Assembly: GCF_001507545.1 (NCBI RefSeq)
Contig: NZ_LQBP01000002.1
Span: 434,001 to 498,000 of the forward strand
Reading direction: 5' to 3'
Source: Ruegeria profundi
GTDB lineage: Bacteria; Pseudomonadota; Alphaproteobacteria; Rhodobacterales; Rhodobacteraceae
DNA length: 64,000 nucleotides
Shown piece after piece: positions 53,320 to 62,238 of the stretch; positions within the stretch are counted from its first letter, which is position 1; every line of letters starts with the position of its first letter. The notes below the pieces were generated by a model that was given only the letters and a program-made list of their open reading frames with translations, had not been told where the DNA came from and ran no database searches. Both the position numbers and the translations under genes were made by a program.

Positions 53320-54336
53320 TTGTCGATAATTCCCAGATACATATCGATCTCTCAGGCAATCAGGGACGCCATCAAAGCCGGTCGGCTGGAGACCGGTCAA
53401 GTTCTGACCGAAGAACCTTTGGCACGACATTTTGATGCCAGCAGAACCACCATCCGAAAGGCGCTAGCCGAGCTTCACACGACGCAATTAATCACGCGTT
53501 TCGACGGCCGCGGCTTTCTTGTCGGAAGTGATTCTTCCGCCCCTCCGCGCCGAGATTCGATCGAGCGGGCCTTGTTTGACTCGAAGACAAGTGGCACGAT
53601 CCCACGGGCCGTTTCCAACACTGACCAAATGCTGCCAGTCCTGCGCGAAGAACTGATACGCGCCCTACCCTTTGGCCCTTTGCAAATTAACGAAGTGCGG
53701 CTAACCGATCGTTTTTCCGTCAGCCGGTCAGTCGTCCGTGACATGCTTTCCCAGCTTCGTAGTTCCGGCATTGTCGAGAAGAGTGAGCGCTCAAAATGGG
53801 TGCTCCCGGTTTTGACCGCTTTAGATGTGCGCAACCACTATCAATTGCGCATCTTGCTTGAGCCTGTCGCCCTTGCAGAGGCCGCGCCGCGGATCGAAAA
53901 ATCACACATTGATAGCGCCCTCGCCTTTGCCAAGGAACTTAACAGCCAGGAAGCTGAACCAAGCGCGGCTGCCCTTTCGGAATTAGAGAATGCGCTGCAT
54001 GTTCAGGCGCTGTCCGGCTGCACGAACACCCATCTGCTCAAGGTCCTCCAAAAATCGCGCCTGGTCCTGGCAATCAATGAGATGTTTCGCCTCCTTCTTG
54101 GCCGGTCTCCTGCAGCAGGCCGTCTTATTCAAGAACACATCTCGGTTCTCGAAGCACTAGCGCGCAACGAAACGGCGAATGCAGCTTCACTGCTGGAACT
54201 TCATCTTCTGGAAGCACGGGAGCGGACATGCAGAAGGCTACAAACTCTATCTGTTTTGCCGTCGCCAAAACTGCCAAGCTATCTGACCCAGGGAACGGTT
54301 TCGATAAACCAAACAGCATTGCTTAAAGAGAAATAG
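53320..54336 (+). CDS. GntR-family regulator with two winged-helix domains
   Basis: The 338-residue protein is longer than usual FCD regulators. A first winged helix spans about residues 1-70 (TEEPLARHFDASRTTIRKAL, FDGRGFLV). A second lies at about 105-165 (INEVRLTDRFSVSRSVVRDM, IVEKSERSKWVLPV). An FCD-type helical domain (YQLRILLEPVALAEAA to LLELHLLEARERT) follows. It diverges from the NCS1 permease gene across 179 bases and is its probable repressor. Both recognition helices look intact. Confidence 0.85.
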   Translation: MSIIPRYISISQAIRDAIKAGRLETGQVLTEEPLARHFDASRTTIRKALAELHTTQLITRFDGRGFLVGSDSSAPPRRDSIERALFDSKTSGTIPRAVSNTDQMLPVLREELIRALPFGPLQINEVRLTDRFSVSRSVVRDMLSQLRSSGIVEKSERSKWVLPVLTALDVRNHYQLRILLEPVALAEAAPRIEKSHIDSALAFAKELNSQEAEPSAAALSELENALHVQALSGCTNTHLLKVLQKSRLVLAINEMFRLLLGRSPAAGRLIQEHISVLEALARNETANAASLLELHLLEARERTCRRLQTLSVLPSPKLPSYLTQGTVSINQTALLKEK

Positions 54337-54476
54337 GTTTATTTTCTGCTTCGGATCGCAAGCCGATTTCCATCAGAAACGATCAACTTCTCATTCAGGC
54401 GTTCGGGGAAGACCATTTTCGCCGGGACCGCTGCAATAGATTGAGCAGATAGCAGCGTGCCTGACGCTCTTTTGTT
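54337..54476. other. Short gap before the IS66 remnant
   Basis: No gene or clear terminator seen. Confidence 0.3.
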
Positions 54477-55075
54477 TCAGGCGATACCCATCGGTTCCAG
54501 ATGGAAGGCGGCGTTGCCGACCCAATCAGCCAAAGTGGTCCGGTGAATTTCGATGCCTGCACAAATCAGGATCCGGGATTGCCTGTAAAGCGGACAGTGA
54601 TCCGCATATTTTGACACCCATTGACCGGCAGGCGATTTGGCAAAGCCAAATCTGCCGAGGGGACACATGCGCAATGGTGGCCTCGGTCGGCATCCCACAT
54701 GGGATCAGGTGCGCCGGAGCGGGTGCTTGGACGATGCCTTCTTCGCAGGAACGGCAGGCATATTGCGGGCGGCGGGTGACGACCACGCGGAGCTGGGCGA
54801 TTACGACATCAAGCCGCTCGCTGACATCCTCGCCAATCACATGCCGGTCAGCGCCAAAACAGCACACCGTGCTGACCAGCTCGGTCACCTCTTCGATGCG
54901 CGGCAAATCTTTGGGCAATGATACCCGGTTGGACTTGCGTGGCGTCGGGGTTCGCGTCCGCGTGACAAGCGGATTGGCTTCGCCATCGGCCTCGACCCGA
55001 GCAATCCCGGTTTCGATGTCTTCCAGAGCGCACTCGAACCGGTCTGGATCAACCTTTTAGGATATGCGGCCATAA
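54477..55075 (-). mobile_element. IS66-family TnpC transposase remnant
   Basis: Read from right to left, frames join to give LEDLETGIARVEADGEANPL, PKDLPRIEEVTELVS, DVSERLDVVIAQLRVVVTRR, PQYACRSCEEGIVQAPAPAH and, after a shift, VSKYADHCPLYRQSRI and TTLADWVGNAAFHLEPMGIA. This is the zinc-binding and linker part of IS66 TnpC. The catalytic C-terminal half and the tnpA/tnpB genes are absent. It is a dead fragment between the nitrogen module and the chemoreceptor gene. Confidence 0.85.
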
Positions 55076-55130
55076 ACTTGCCACGCAACCGCGGATCAAA
55101 CCATGTGCAGCGCGGTCCACTTCATACTCT

Positions 55131-56624
55131 TCAGGGTTTCCCGCCGACAACCTGGAGCTCTGGAGGTCGCGCGTGGTCCTTGGAGGCATCCTCTGCGGTC
55201 GCATACTTTTCTTTTCTGGTGACCTGGAAAGACCCAACAAGCTCAGCGAGCATGCTTACCTCCTGCCGCATTGAAAGAGCTGCAGCCGTTGTCTGCTCGA
55301 CCATTGCAGCATTTTGCTGGGTAACCTGGTCAAGCTGCACAACACCGGTGTTAATTTCGGAAAGGCCTGTCGATTGCTCCTGAGCGGAACTCGCCACATC
55401 CCCGGTCAGTTCCGATGTCCGTTTGATGTCAGCAACCATTCGATCAAGGGCGCTCCCTGTTTCATCGACAAGAGCCACACCGCTTTCCACATGCGCCGAG
55501 CTGACATTGATCAGTGTTTTGATTTCATTTGCCGATTCAGTCGTCTTCTGTGCGAGCGACCGCACCTCCGAGGCCACGACGACAAACCCGCGTCCGGATT
55601 CTCCAGCACGAGCGGCTTCGACACCTGCATTGAGTGCGAGCAGATTTGTCTGGAAGGCGATATCATCAATCACGCTGATGATCTGGGAAATTCTGCTGGA
55701 TGACTCCTCGATCTCCTGCATCTTCTGGATTGCATTTTTGACCACGTCGGTGCCTTGCTCAGCGTGGATGCGCGTCTCAGAGACGGTCCGGTTGGTTGCC
55801 GCTGTTGCTTCCGCTGACGATCGCATGCTTACCGTGATTTCCTCCAAAGCGGCTGCGGTCTCTTCCAGAGTGGCTGCCTGAGATTCGGTGCGCTTGGAAA
55901 GGTCCTCCGCCGATTGCGCAACCTCATTCGCAATGACGTGCAGGCTGTTGGCAGTGTCCTGGACCGAGACCATAGTCTCGCGCAGCGTCTGCATGAGCCC
56001 GTTAAAGGATTCCCTGACAGGGTTGAACCGTTCGGGGAAGTCGCTGTCCTTAGGAGAAGGAATAGGTGCGGTCATATCCCGTGCAGCCATCCGGCTAATG
56101 CCGTCGATAAGATGCCGGAATGCGGCTTCTTGCTCTTCCCTCTCGGCTGCAAAATGCGCATCCAATATGATGTGGGTATCCAGTGCAAAAGCACGGGTCA
56201 AAGCGGTCAAAATTGCTGGCAGGTTTCTGTATCTCCATGCTCCGCTCAGGCCGCCGTATTTTTTCAGCAACAGCTCCTGGATATGGGAGGTCACGTTCGC
56301 ATAGCCAGACAGATAAAAGAGAAACGGCAGGCCGATCTTGGGGTGGATCCGACCAATGCGATAGGCTGACGCAAAATAGGCCTCGCTGAATTCTCCGGAC
56401 AGAAGCATCTCCCAGTGCCGCTGCTGCCCTGCCTTGGCGCGTTCCATCAGGGCTTTGTCGGGAAAGAACCGTGCCGTTTCCGGGTCTTCGGTAATAATGG
56501 CGTAGAAGTGATCCAGAACCTCCGGCAGCAGGGGGACAATTAATTCCCCGCCCTTGGTCAGGTAGCCTCTCGCCTCGCCATTCAGGCCAAACTTCGAGAG
56601 AACTTTTGCGTGTTCGGGTGACAT
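55131..56624 (-). CDS. Globin-coupled methyl-accepting chemoreceptor (HemAT-like)
   Basis: I choose the ATG at 56624 after GGAAGGAAAG, giving 497 residues. Residues 1-165 form a protoglobin-type sensor with the proximal heme histidine in [19 protein letters not shown] helical linker follows, then a methyl-accepting signalling domain with the hairpin tip [21 protein letters not shown] and methylation helices. There are no membrane helices, so the protein is soluble, as HemAT is. It should sense oxygen, CO or NO and signal to CheA. No other chemotaxis gene is in the window. Confidence 0.93.
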   Translation of the reverse strand: MSPEHAKVLSKFGLNGEARGYLTKGGELIVPLLPEVLDHFYAIITEDPETARFFPDKALMERAKAGQQRHWEMLLSGEFSEAYFASAYRIGRIHPKIGLPFLFYLSGYANVTSHIQELLLKKYGGLSGAWRYRNLPAILTALTRAFALDTHIILDAHFAAEREEQEAAFRHLIDGISRMAARDMTAPIPSPKDSDFPERFNPVRESFNGLMQTLRETMVSVQDTANSLHVIANEVAQSAEDLSKRTESQAATLEETAAALEEITVSMRSSAEATAATNRTVSETRIHAEQGTDVVKNAIQKMQEIEESSSRISQIISVIDDIAFQTNLLALNAGVEAARAGESGRGFVVVASEVRSLAQKTTESANEIKTLINVSSAHVESGVALVDETGSALDRMVADIKRTSELTGDVASSAQEQSTGLSEINTGVVQLDQVTQQNAAMVEQTTAAALSMRQEVSMLAELVGSFQVTRKEKYATAEDASKDHARPPELQVVGGKP

Positions 56625-57096
56625 CTTCTTTCCTTCCAAACGTAAAACGCAGTTTCGGCGTTTCGCTCTCGTAAAGCGGAAACGGTAAAAGACTGGTTTC
56701 AAATGTGGGATTTATTTACTGGGTACTGCCAAATTGTTCTTGCTTCGTCGTTGCGATAACAGCGACCAAAGATCGTACCGGTTTCCGTGTCTCGCCTATA
56801 ATGCTTTTGCTTCCTGAGTGAGATCATCGCCTAGGCCGTCTGGGTCCATCAGCAATTCAACATGAGCCTTCTGATATCGAAGGCGTTCTTACCGAGCGCG
56901 AGGTCGTTGCAAGTCGTGAAGCGATCCTGCTTCGGGTCAATCGTTTTCGCCGACACTTTGCGGAAAGCACCAAGAGAGATCGGTTTTCGCCTGGGAATAG
57001 ATGGCGCTCAGCCCTCAATTGTTGGCCGGGTATACCTTCATGTGGGATGTGTTCAATACGTCGAGCCTCGACACACAAGAGCGGCAGGTCGTCTAC
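56625..57096. other. Intergenic region upstream of the chemoreceptor gene
   Basis: It holds the chemoreceptor promoter. No gene was recognised; two open frames face each other without motifs. Confidence 0.35.
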
Positions 57097-57420
57097 TTAA
57101 CTGCCAACTTTAAGAATGAATGTAACTATTGTGTGCCTTGGCACACTATTCTGGCTGAGCAGGCCGGTTGAAGTCAAATGACGTTGACGCCCTACGAGGT
57201 GGTGGAAAGCTGATAGCGGCGCGGGCGAATGACGGTGTTGATCTGATCTTGGGCAGCCAGAAGTCTCTGTGCTTGTAAGGGAGATTTGAACCGTCCCATC
57301 AGCTTCTCGCGTTTTCGTGTTGGCATGTGCGAGTCTTCGATCTGGTTGTTCAAGCCCCAATGCGCGACCGGCATACGGCGGCTGACAAATGGCAGCTGGA
57401 TGAATTCATCGATGCTCCCT
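57097..57420 (-). mobile_element. IS6-family transposase remnant with internal deletion
   Basis: From right to left, the GCATCGATGAATTCATC leader shared with the remnants near 3110 and 24020 starts the element at about 57410. It then jumps to the C-terminal part: HWGLNNQIEDSHMPTRKREK, LMGRFKSPLQAQRLLAAQDQ and INTVIRPRRYQLSTTS. The helix-turn-helix and most of the catalytic core are missing. It lies between the chemoreceptor and the copper-type genes. Confidence 0.82.
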
Positions 57421-57474
57421 GCGTCCTAACCCAGGCAAAAGCAACCGAACGGCGGTCAACGTGACAAGACCCAT

Positions 57475-58014
57475 TCAGTGGCTGTGGCCCTCATCAGCAC
57501 TCGCCGGTACAACCAAAACACTTGGTGCCGGAGCTTCCAGGTCATGACCGTCTTGCCCAACCTCAGGGATTTCGATCCAGTGTCGCTCGCTGTTCGCGCA
57601 TTCCTGGATCGCGGGAATGTAGAGCGTTTCGTCTGCAGAAACACGGTCGCTAATCCAGGCGCGGAATACGAACTCATCGTAGTAAGCGTTCAGAAGCTCT
57701 CCCGACCATATGATTTCCTGCACACCTTCCGAGACGGTACTTCCATAGTATTCGTAGCTGTTCTGGTACTCGCCGGTAACTGTTTCAAGTGTCCATCCGG
57801 CTTTGACCATCGGCTGCGCCGCGATTAATCCCTCTGGAATTTGTACACGGACGCGCAAGGTTGCCTCGTCTCCGCAGCCATGGGGAATGCGCAGCGTCAG
57901 ACGCGTGGTTTCCCCCTGCACAGCCTCAGTTTCTGCAAGGGAAACATGCGCATGCGCCTGGGATGCGAATATCAGCAAAGAAGTAATCGCAGTGAATGAA
58001 GTGATTTGTTTCAT
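57475..58014 (-). CDS. YcnI/DUF1775-family exported copper-associated protein
   Basis: The 179-residue protein has a signal peptide ending SQAHA, so the mature chain would begin HVSLAETEAVQGETTR with an N-terminal histidine, as in YcnI, where His1 binds copper. The rest follows the family: TRLTLRIPHGCGDEATLRVR, VQIPEGLIAAQPMVKAGWTL and ISDRVSADETLYIPAIQEC. The C-terminus ends with GHSH, a second possible metal site. No CopC or CopD gene follows. Confidence 0.9.
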   Translation of the reverse strand: MKQITSFTAITSLLIFASQAHAHVSLAETEAVQGETTRLTLRIPHGCGDEATLRVRVQIPEGLIAAQPMVKAGWTLETVTGEYQNSYEYYGSTVSEGVQEIIWSGELLNAYYDEFVFRAWISDRVSADETLYIPAIQECANSERHWIEIPEVGQDGHDLEAPAPSVLVVPASADEGHSH

Positions 58015-58407
58015 GGGTTCTGTTTTTGCTTTGCGTTCTGATTCAGTTGGATTTCGAAACGGGGCTGGGACGCGGGGTGTTTTTCGAGCGGGTCTTTGTT
58101 CAGGCTGGGTTTTTGAAAATCCTAGGATGTTTCCGGTCCAGAGGAATTCGGCTGTCCTGAGGATGATCTAAAAGTGGCGCCTTGTTTGTGAACAAGCTCG
58201 CCTCCAAGTATACCGCCGCCTGCGAGGGTTCTAATTGCAGTCAAGTCTAACAGCAGCACCCAGACCGACAATACATACCACGTGATGCAGCACTGCCTCT
58301 GGGGTCTGCTCTGCGCCCAATTCGACATATGCTGCAGGCCACTCAGATGTCTGCTCTTCTTTGGTATGCAACTCCCGCCTGGGCATCCGCTTTGCTTCTT
58401 TGGCCCG
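58015..58407. other. Intergenic region between the YcnI and cupredoxin genes
   Basis: No confident gene. A minus-strand frame between about 58200 and 58350 (MPRRELHTKEEQTSEWPAAY, then a cysteine/histidine-bearing tail) might be a small protein or a worn gene, but no family is recognised. Confidence 0.35.
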
Positions 58408-58755
58408 CTACTCGATAATCTCGATCTGACCTTTCATGTGCGGGTGGAAAGCACAAAAATAGGACAATTCCATAGCTTCAAACACCTCGATTGAAGCCGT
58501 GTCGTTCCGTTCCAGGGTCTCAGTCTCCCACCCAAACTCATCAGCGGTTGCCGTGTGAGGAGCAATGTCCTTGTTGGTCCATCGTATGGTGTCGCCAATG
58601 CGTACCTGGACCGCGGCAGGAAGATACTCGAATGATCGAATCTCAACTTCGTGCACCACCGGCGTTTCGGCCATAAGAAGCTGCGGAATCGGAGCGGCCG
58701 CTACTGCAGCCGCTCCAACAATCACGCCCCTGCGCGTTGGTAAATCCCGCCTCAC
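58408..58755 (-). CDS. Single-domain cupredoxin with Tat-type signal
   Basis: The 115-residue protein starts MRRDLPTRRGVIVGAAAVAA, a twin-arginine signal. The blue-copper ligands are complete: the first histidine in DIAPHTATADEFGW and the C-terminal cluster YFCAFHPHMKGQIEI with Cys, His and Met. It resembles amicyanin or pseudoazurin and should carry electrons in the periplasm. Its start overlaps the end of the DUF4142 gene by four bases. Confidence 0.9.
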   Translation of the reverse strand: MRRDLPTRRGVIVGAAAVAAAPIPQLLMAETPVVHEVEIRSFEYLPAAVQVRIGDTIRWTNKDIAPHTATADEFGWETETLERNDTASIEVFEAMELSYFCAFHPHMKGQIEIIE

Positions 58756-59276
58756 TGCAGCGATTTAACCATCATTTCGGCGTGACCTTCATGGGCCTTG
58801 AATATTTCAAGGCCCTGCTCGAACAGCGCCTTTACTTCGGCATTGTCGATATTCGGGATCATCGTGTTCTCGACCAGATCGTTCACTGCCTTGTGGTAGG
58901 CGAGTTCGTTGGCTGCATATGCCGCGTCAAATTCTGCGCCGCGCAGTTTTACGAAGCCATCAATAATCTCGTCTGCATTTGCATTGAGCTGCTGGCTGAA
59001 TGCATTGTCTTGCGCCGATGCACCAAGCTTGTCGAGAAGACCCAATGCGGCTTCGTTTACCGCTGTATGGTCGCGGATCATTGTGTTTGCAAACTCATGG
59101 ATGTCGGGATTGTTCGACAGCGCAAGCGCCAGATGCGCGTAGCGAATATCGATGTTATCAGCCGTGTAGGCGATATGTGCGTATTCAAGATCATTCATGT
59201 CAGCAACATCTTGTGCGGACGCCTGAACACCTGCCATGGACAGAGCGATTGCAACCGTGGTCAGAAGCTTTTTCAT
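58752..59276 (-). CDS. DUF4142 exported helical protein
   Basis: The 174-residue protein has a signal peptide (KKLLTTVAIALSMAGVQASA) and a ferritin-like helical DUF4142 domain: HIAYTADNIDIRYAHLALAL, IHEFANTMIRDHTAVNEAAL and LAYHKAVNDLVENTMIPNID. Histidines and acidic residues recur along the helices, which could bind metal. The biochemical role of the family is not settled. It is co-translated with the cupredoxin gene. Confidence 0.9.
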   Translation of the reverse strand: MKKLLTTVAIALSMAGVQASAQDVADMNDLEYAHIAYTADNIDIRYAHLALALSNNPDIHEFANTMIRDHTAVNEAALGLLDKLGASAQDNAFSQQLNANADEIIDGFVKLRGAEFDAAYAANELAYHKAVNDLVENTMIPNIDNAEVKALFEQGLEIFKAHEGHAEMMVKSLQ

Positions 59277-59413
59277 GCCGGAAATTCCTTTGGATTGTCG
59301 ATACCATATGAGTACCCACAGGATTTGATGTGTTTGAATGCGCGAACGTTCTAAATGTCATGCAGATAGTTCAGACCTCTGTACACGTTCGCTTTGGGCC
59401 GTATGGTTTTATC

Positions 59414-59660
59414 ATGCTTGATCTTCTGAGTGACATCCTGACCAGCCTTTCCGTGCGCGGAACGATCTATTTTCGCGCATCATTCACAAGGCCGTGGGGC
59501 GTCGCAGTTCCAAGCTGTGGAAACGTTGCGAGATTTCACTTCGCGCATCGCGGCAACTGTCTTATTCGCGTCGATGGTGTCGATGAACCCATTAGTCTAG
59601 CGCAAGGGGATTTGGTTATCATCCCCGCGGAACAGCTCACGTTCTATACTGCGGCCAAGA
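59414..59660 (+). pseudogene. AraC-family regulator, N-terminal cupin part only
   Basis: From the ATG at 59414 the frame reads MLDLLSDILTSLSVRGTIYF, PSCGNVARFHFAHRGNCLIR and ISLAQGDLVIIPAEQ, the effector-binding cupin domain of AraC-type regulators. Near 59650 it runs into the antisense of a transaminase gene and stops at 59728. The DNA-binding C-terminal half is missing, so it cannot work as a regulator. Confidence 0.75.
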
Positions 59661-59699
59661 TCCCAAAAACACGATCCTGCCGCTCGATACGGTTCCGGG

Positions 59700-60055
59700 T
59701 GATGATGCAATCACCTTTCACGATATAGGCATTGTTCGAAGTACCTTCGGCCACAAGGCCGTCAGCGACGAGCCAGGCATCGTCGCAGCCTTCTCCCTTT
59801 GCTTCCATCTTTGCAAGCGAGGGATAGAGAAGCTGCACCGTCTTGATATCTCGCCTCGCCCATCGCAGGTCTGGCAAAGTTTTGACCTTAAGCCCAAGCT
59901 GCTCGCTCGGGATGTCGGCGATCCCAGGTTTTGACTGCGTGAACATTACAACCGACTGATTTGGCCCCTTTGTCTTTCCGCCAAGAACGCCAGTGATCTC
60001 ATAAACGGCGTCGGCAAACAGGAAACCGCGGTCAAAAACCGATATCTTTGCTTAC
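59700..60055 (-). pseudogene. D-amino-acid transaminase (class IV PLP) fragment with internal deletion
   Basis: Right to left, KISVFDRGFLFADAVYEITG (the conserved front, including the FADAVYE motif) is followed after a loss of about 60 residues by VVMFTQSKPGIAD, LKVKTLPDLRWARRDIKTVQ with the catalytic lysine, LLYPSLAKMEAKGEGCDDAW and GTSNNAYIVKGDCIITRN. The N-terminus lacks a start codon (TAA in frame near 60050) and the C-terminal part is gone. It adjoins the truncated AraC gene and the intact OCD gene, to whose operon it may once have belonged. Confidence 0.8.
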
Positions 60056-60060
60056 CGCTG

Positions 60061-61011
60061 TTACCCGATTGCGGCTGAGGCAAGCTCTCCCCAAATGGCA
60101 TTTACGGTGGTCAAATCCTGCACACCCAACCCCGAGAGGCATGCGACAGTTGTTGCCTTCCTGTTCCCGCTTTCCCGCGAAATCACGGATCCGATTTCGG
60201 TAAATGCGTCTTCGGTCAAGACATTTGCCGAGAGCGCGCGGGCTGTTGCCCCGTACATTCGAGCCGTGGCCTTTGCGTCGACAAAAACCTCTGAGTCTTT
60301 CAGGATTTCCGGATCAATCTCGCATTTGGTGGTGTCGTCCGACCCGACAGAGGTGATGTGCTGGCCCGGTCTGAGCCAATCGGCCTGTATCAAGGGCTCT
60401 TTTGCTCCGGTCGCGGTTACAATCACATCGGCTTGGGCAACTGCAGCCGGCAAGTCATCAACCACTTGCACGGACACCCCGGTGAGACGCGACTCCAATG
60501 ATAAACATAGCTCACTGGCTTTGGCGCGATCCCGCCCCCAGATCTTAAAGGTCTTGATTGCGCGCACCGCAAGCAAGGCCTCAGCTTGCAACCGCGCTTG
60601 CGTCCCGGTTCCGACGATCAAGGCGGATCGGGCCGATTGCGGAACCAACAGTCTTGCCACCAGCGCACCTGCCGCCGCGGTCCGGTAATCCGAAATCAGA
60701 TGGTCGTCTTGCAGGATGGCCAGCGGCTTGCAGGTTTTGCTGTCAAAAACCGCAATCATACCACTGGATGCCGGTTCGCCCCGATCTGCAAGGATCTGGG
60801 ACCAGCCCGCCATCTTGACCGTAAAAATCGGACACCCCGGCAGAGACGCCGACTTGACATGGATGTCGGCCAGATCATTGGGATGCAGAACATAAACGGG
60901 CGATTGCGCCCTGCCGTCCGAGATCGCCTGGAATGCTAACTCTGCGGCCGGGATCAATTGCTCGATGCTTAAAAACGGGCGGATGGTTTCTGAGCCGATG
61001 ACTGGGATCAT
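60061..61011 (-). CDS. Ornithine cyclodeaminase/mu-crystallin-family protein
   Basis: The 316-residue protein has the OCD fold with substrate residues in HVKSASLPGCPIFTVKMAGW, the Rossmann motif ALIVGTGTQARLQAEALLAV and SVGSDDTTKCEIDPEI. Members act as ornithine cyclodeaminases, amino-acid dehydrogenases, or ketimine reductases; the family pattern cannot tell which. It overlaps the PhzF gene by four bases. A broken D-amino-acid transaminase gene follows, suggesting amino-acid metabolism. Confidence 0.88.
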   Translation of the reverse strand: MIPVIGSETIRPFLSIEQLIPAAELAFQAISDGRAQSPVYVLHPNDLADIHVKSASLPGCPIFTVKMAGWSQILADRGEPASSGMIAVFDSKTCKPLAILQDDHLISDYRTAAAGALVARLLVPQSARSALIVGTGTQARLQAEALLAVRAIKTFKIWGRDRAKASELCLSLESRLTGVSVQVVDDLPAAVAQADVIVTATGAKEPLIQADWLRPGQHITSVGSDDTTKCEIDPEILKDSEVFVDAKATARMYGATARALSANVLTEDAFTEIGSVISRESGNRKATTVACLSGLGVQDLTTVNAIWGELASAAIG

Positions 61012-61877
61012 GGCGCAATCACTTCACCGCTGCCGACATAAGCGACTTCGCCTGCGACCGTCACTCTTTTGATGTCGTCTGGCGTTCCGAAGGGCGTCAC
61101 GATTATCTCGCTCGGCCGCCCCATAAAGTGACCCTGCTTCAAAGGAAAACTGCGGCCCGATTCCGCCAGTCCATGTTTCAAGGCATAGGCTCCAACCACG
61201 CCAGCGGCGCTGCCGGTTGCGACATCCTCCATGACCCCGTCATTGTTCCAATGCCGCCCTTCAAATGTGTCGACATCGAGCAGATATGCAAACTCTGCCC
61301 CGAAACGTTTCAGAGACTGCTCCAAATCGGGAACTGTGATCCGCGCGTCCTTCAACCCTCCCAAAACCGGAACAACGAGGTATTTCAAACCTGTTGAGAT
61401 GACGTCCAGCGGAAAATCAGCAAGTTGATCCAGGTTAAAAGCTCTGGCAATGTCCTGCCGTTCTTGCGCGTCGACCGTGCCGATTATCTCGGGCCTGCCT
61501 TGATCAAGTGCGCCGAAATAGTACCCATCCCGGTACTGCGTCGAAACACTGACCTCTCTTCCGCCCTGCAAGCTGATCGTCCACCCCCGCGAGCCTTCGG
61601 TGCCCGCTTCTCTATGCAATGTGCAAGCAGCACCGATAATGGAGTGACCTGCAAATGGTAGCTCCTCAAAGAGATCAAACACTCGCGCAGAGATTTGACC
61701 ATTGTTCTCACTCAGGAAGATCGACTCAAAGTGTCGCATCTCCTGGGTAATGGTCAGCATTTGTTCGCCGGTCAGCCCTTCAGAATCTGTAAATACGGCC
61801 AGACTATTGCCGCAATAGGGCTTGGCCGCGAAAACATCGCAGTGAATGAAGTTGAAGGTCAACTTAGGAGGTGGCAT
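61008..61877 (-). CDS. PhzF-family isomerase-like protein
   Basis: The ATG at 61877 gives 289 residues, beginning MPPPKLTFNFIHCDVFAAKP. The diaminopimelate-epimerase-like PhzF fold shows the catalytic glutamate in MRHFESIFL and the second-half motif EDVATGSAAGVVGAYALKHG. PhzF proteins isomerise small acids; most substrates are unknown. The gene is first of a PhzF-OCD pair and diverges from arsR across a 46-base gap that carries an inverted repeat. Confidence 0.88.
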   Translation of the reverse strand: MPPPKLTFNFIHCDVFAAKPYCGNSLAVFTDSEGLTGEQMLTITQEMRHFESIFLSENNGQISARVFDLFEELPFAGHSIIGAACTLHREAGTEGSRGWTISLQGGREVSVSTQYRDGYYFGALDQGRPEIIGTVDAQERQDIARAFNLDQLADFPLDVISTGLKYLVVPVLGGLKDARITVPDLEQSLKRFGAEFAYLLDVDTFEGRHWNNDGVMEDVATGSAAGVVGAYALKHGLAESGRSFPLKQGHFMGRPSEIIVTPFGTPDDIKRVTVAGEVAYVGSGEVIAP

Positions 61878-61904
61878 AAGGAACCTGCATAGCAAATGAT
61901 CTAT

Positions 61905-61920
61905 ATAGATAGGTATCTAT
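61905..61920. promoter_or_regulatory. Inverted repeat, probable ArsR-family operator
   Basis: ATAGATA and TATCTAT form a perfect seven-base inverted repeat around GG, in the gap between the divergent phzF-like and arsR-like genes. Its end lies four bases before the arsR start, so binding would block both genes. Confidence 0.7.
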
Positions 61921-61923
61921 TCA

Positions 61924-62238
61924 GTGGATGTATATGTGTCAACAGCCCAAGCACTGCGCGCCTTGGCCCATGAGAACCGGTTGCGAATTGTGCACTGGCT
62001 ATCAGAGCCCGAAAGTCACTTTCCGCCGCAGGTCGATGGTGATTTGGTCAAAGACGGGGTATGCGTCGGCTTCATCACGGAAAAAATTGGCTTGAAGCAA
62101 CCGACCGTGACCAACCACATGCAAATCCTGCAAGAAGCTGGCTTGGTCGAGAGCAAGAAGATTAAAAACTGGGTATTCTACAAGTTGCGACCAGATCAGG
62201 TCGAAAATGTACTTCGAAAAGTCGGCCAGATGCTTTGA
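61924..62238 (+). CDS. ArsR/SmtB-family regulator
   Basis: The 104-residue protein (GTG start) has the ArsR winged helix: LRALAHENRLRIVHWLSE, FITEKIGLKQPTVTNHMQIL and LVESKKIKNWVFYKLRPD. The classical metal-binding ELCVCDL is absent; instead KDGVCVGFI holds one cysteine, so a small-molecule or redox signal is more likely than arsenic. It should control the PhzF-OCD pair through the inverted repeat. Confidence 0.88.
   Translation: MDVYVSTAQALRALAHENRLRIVHWLSEPESHFPPQVDGDLVKDGVCVGFITEKIGLKQPTVTNHMQILQEAGLVESKKIKNWVFYKLRPDQVENVLRKVGQML

Noticed and set aside
58122..58370. Possible small cysteine-containing protein between the YcnI and cupredoxin genes
   Set aside because: The competing frames give no recognised family and the start is unclear.
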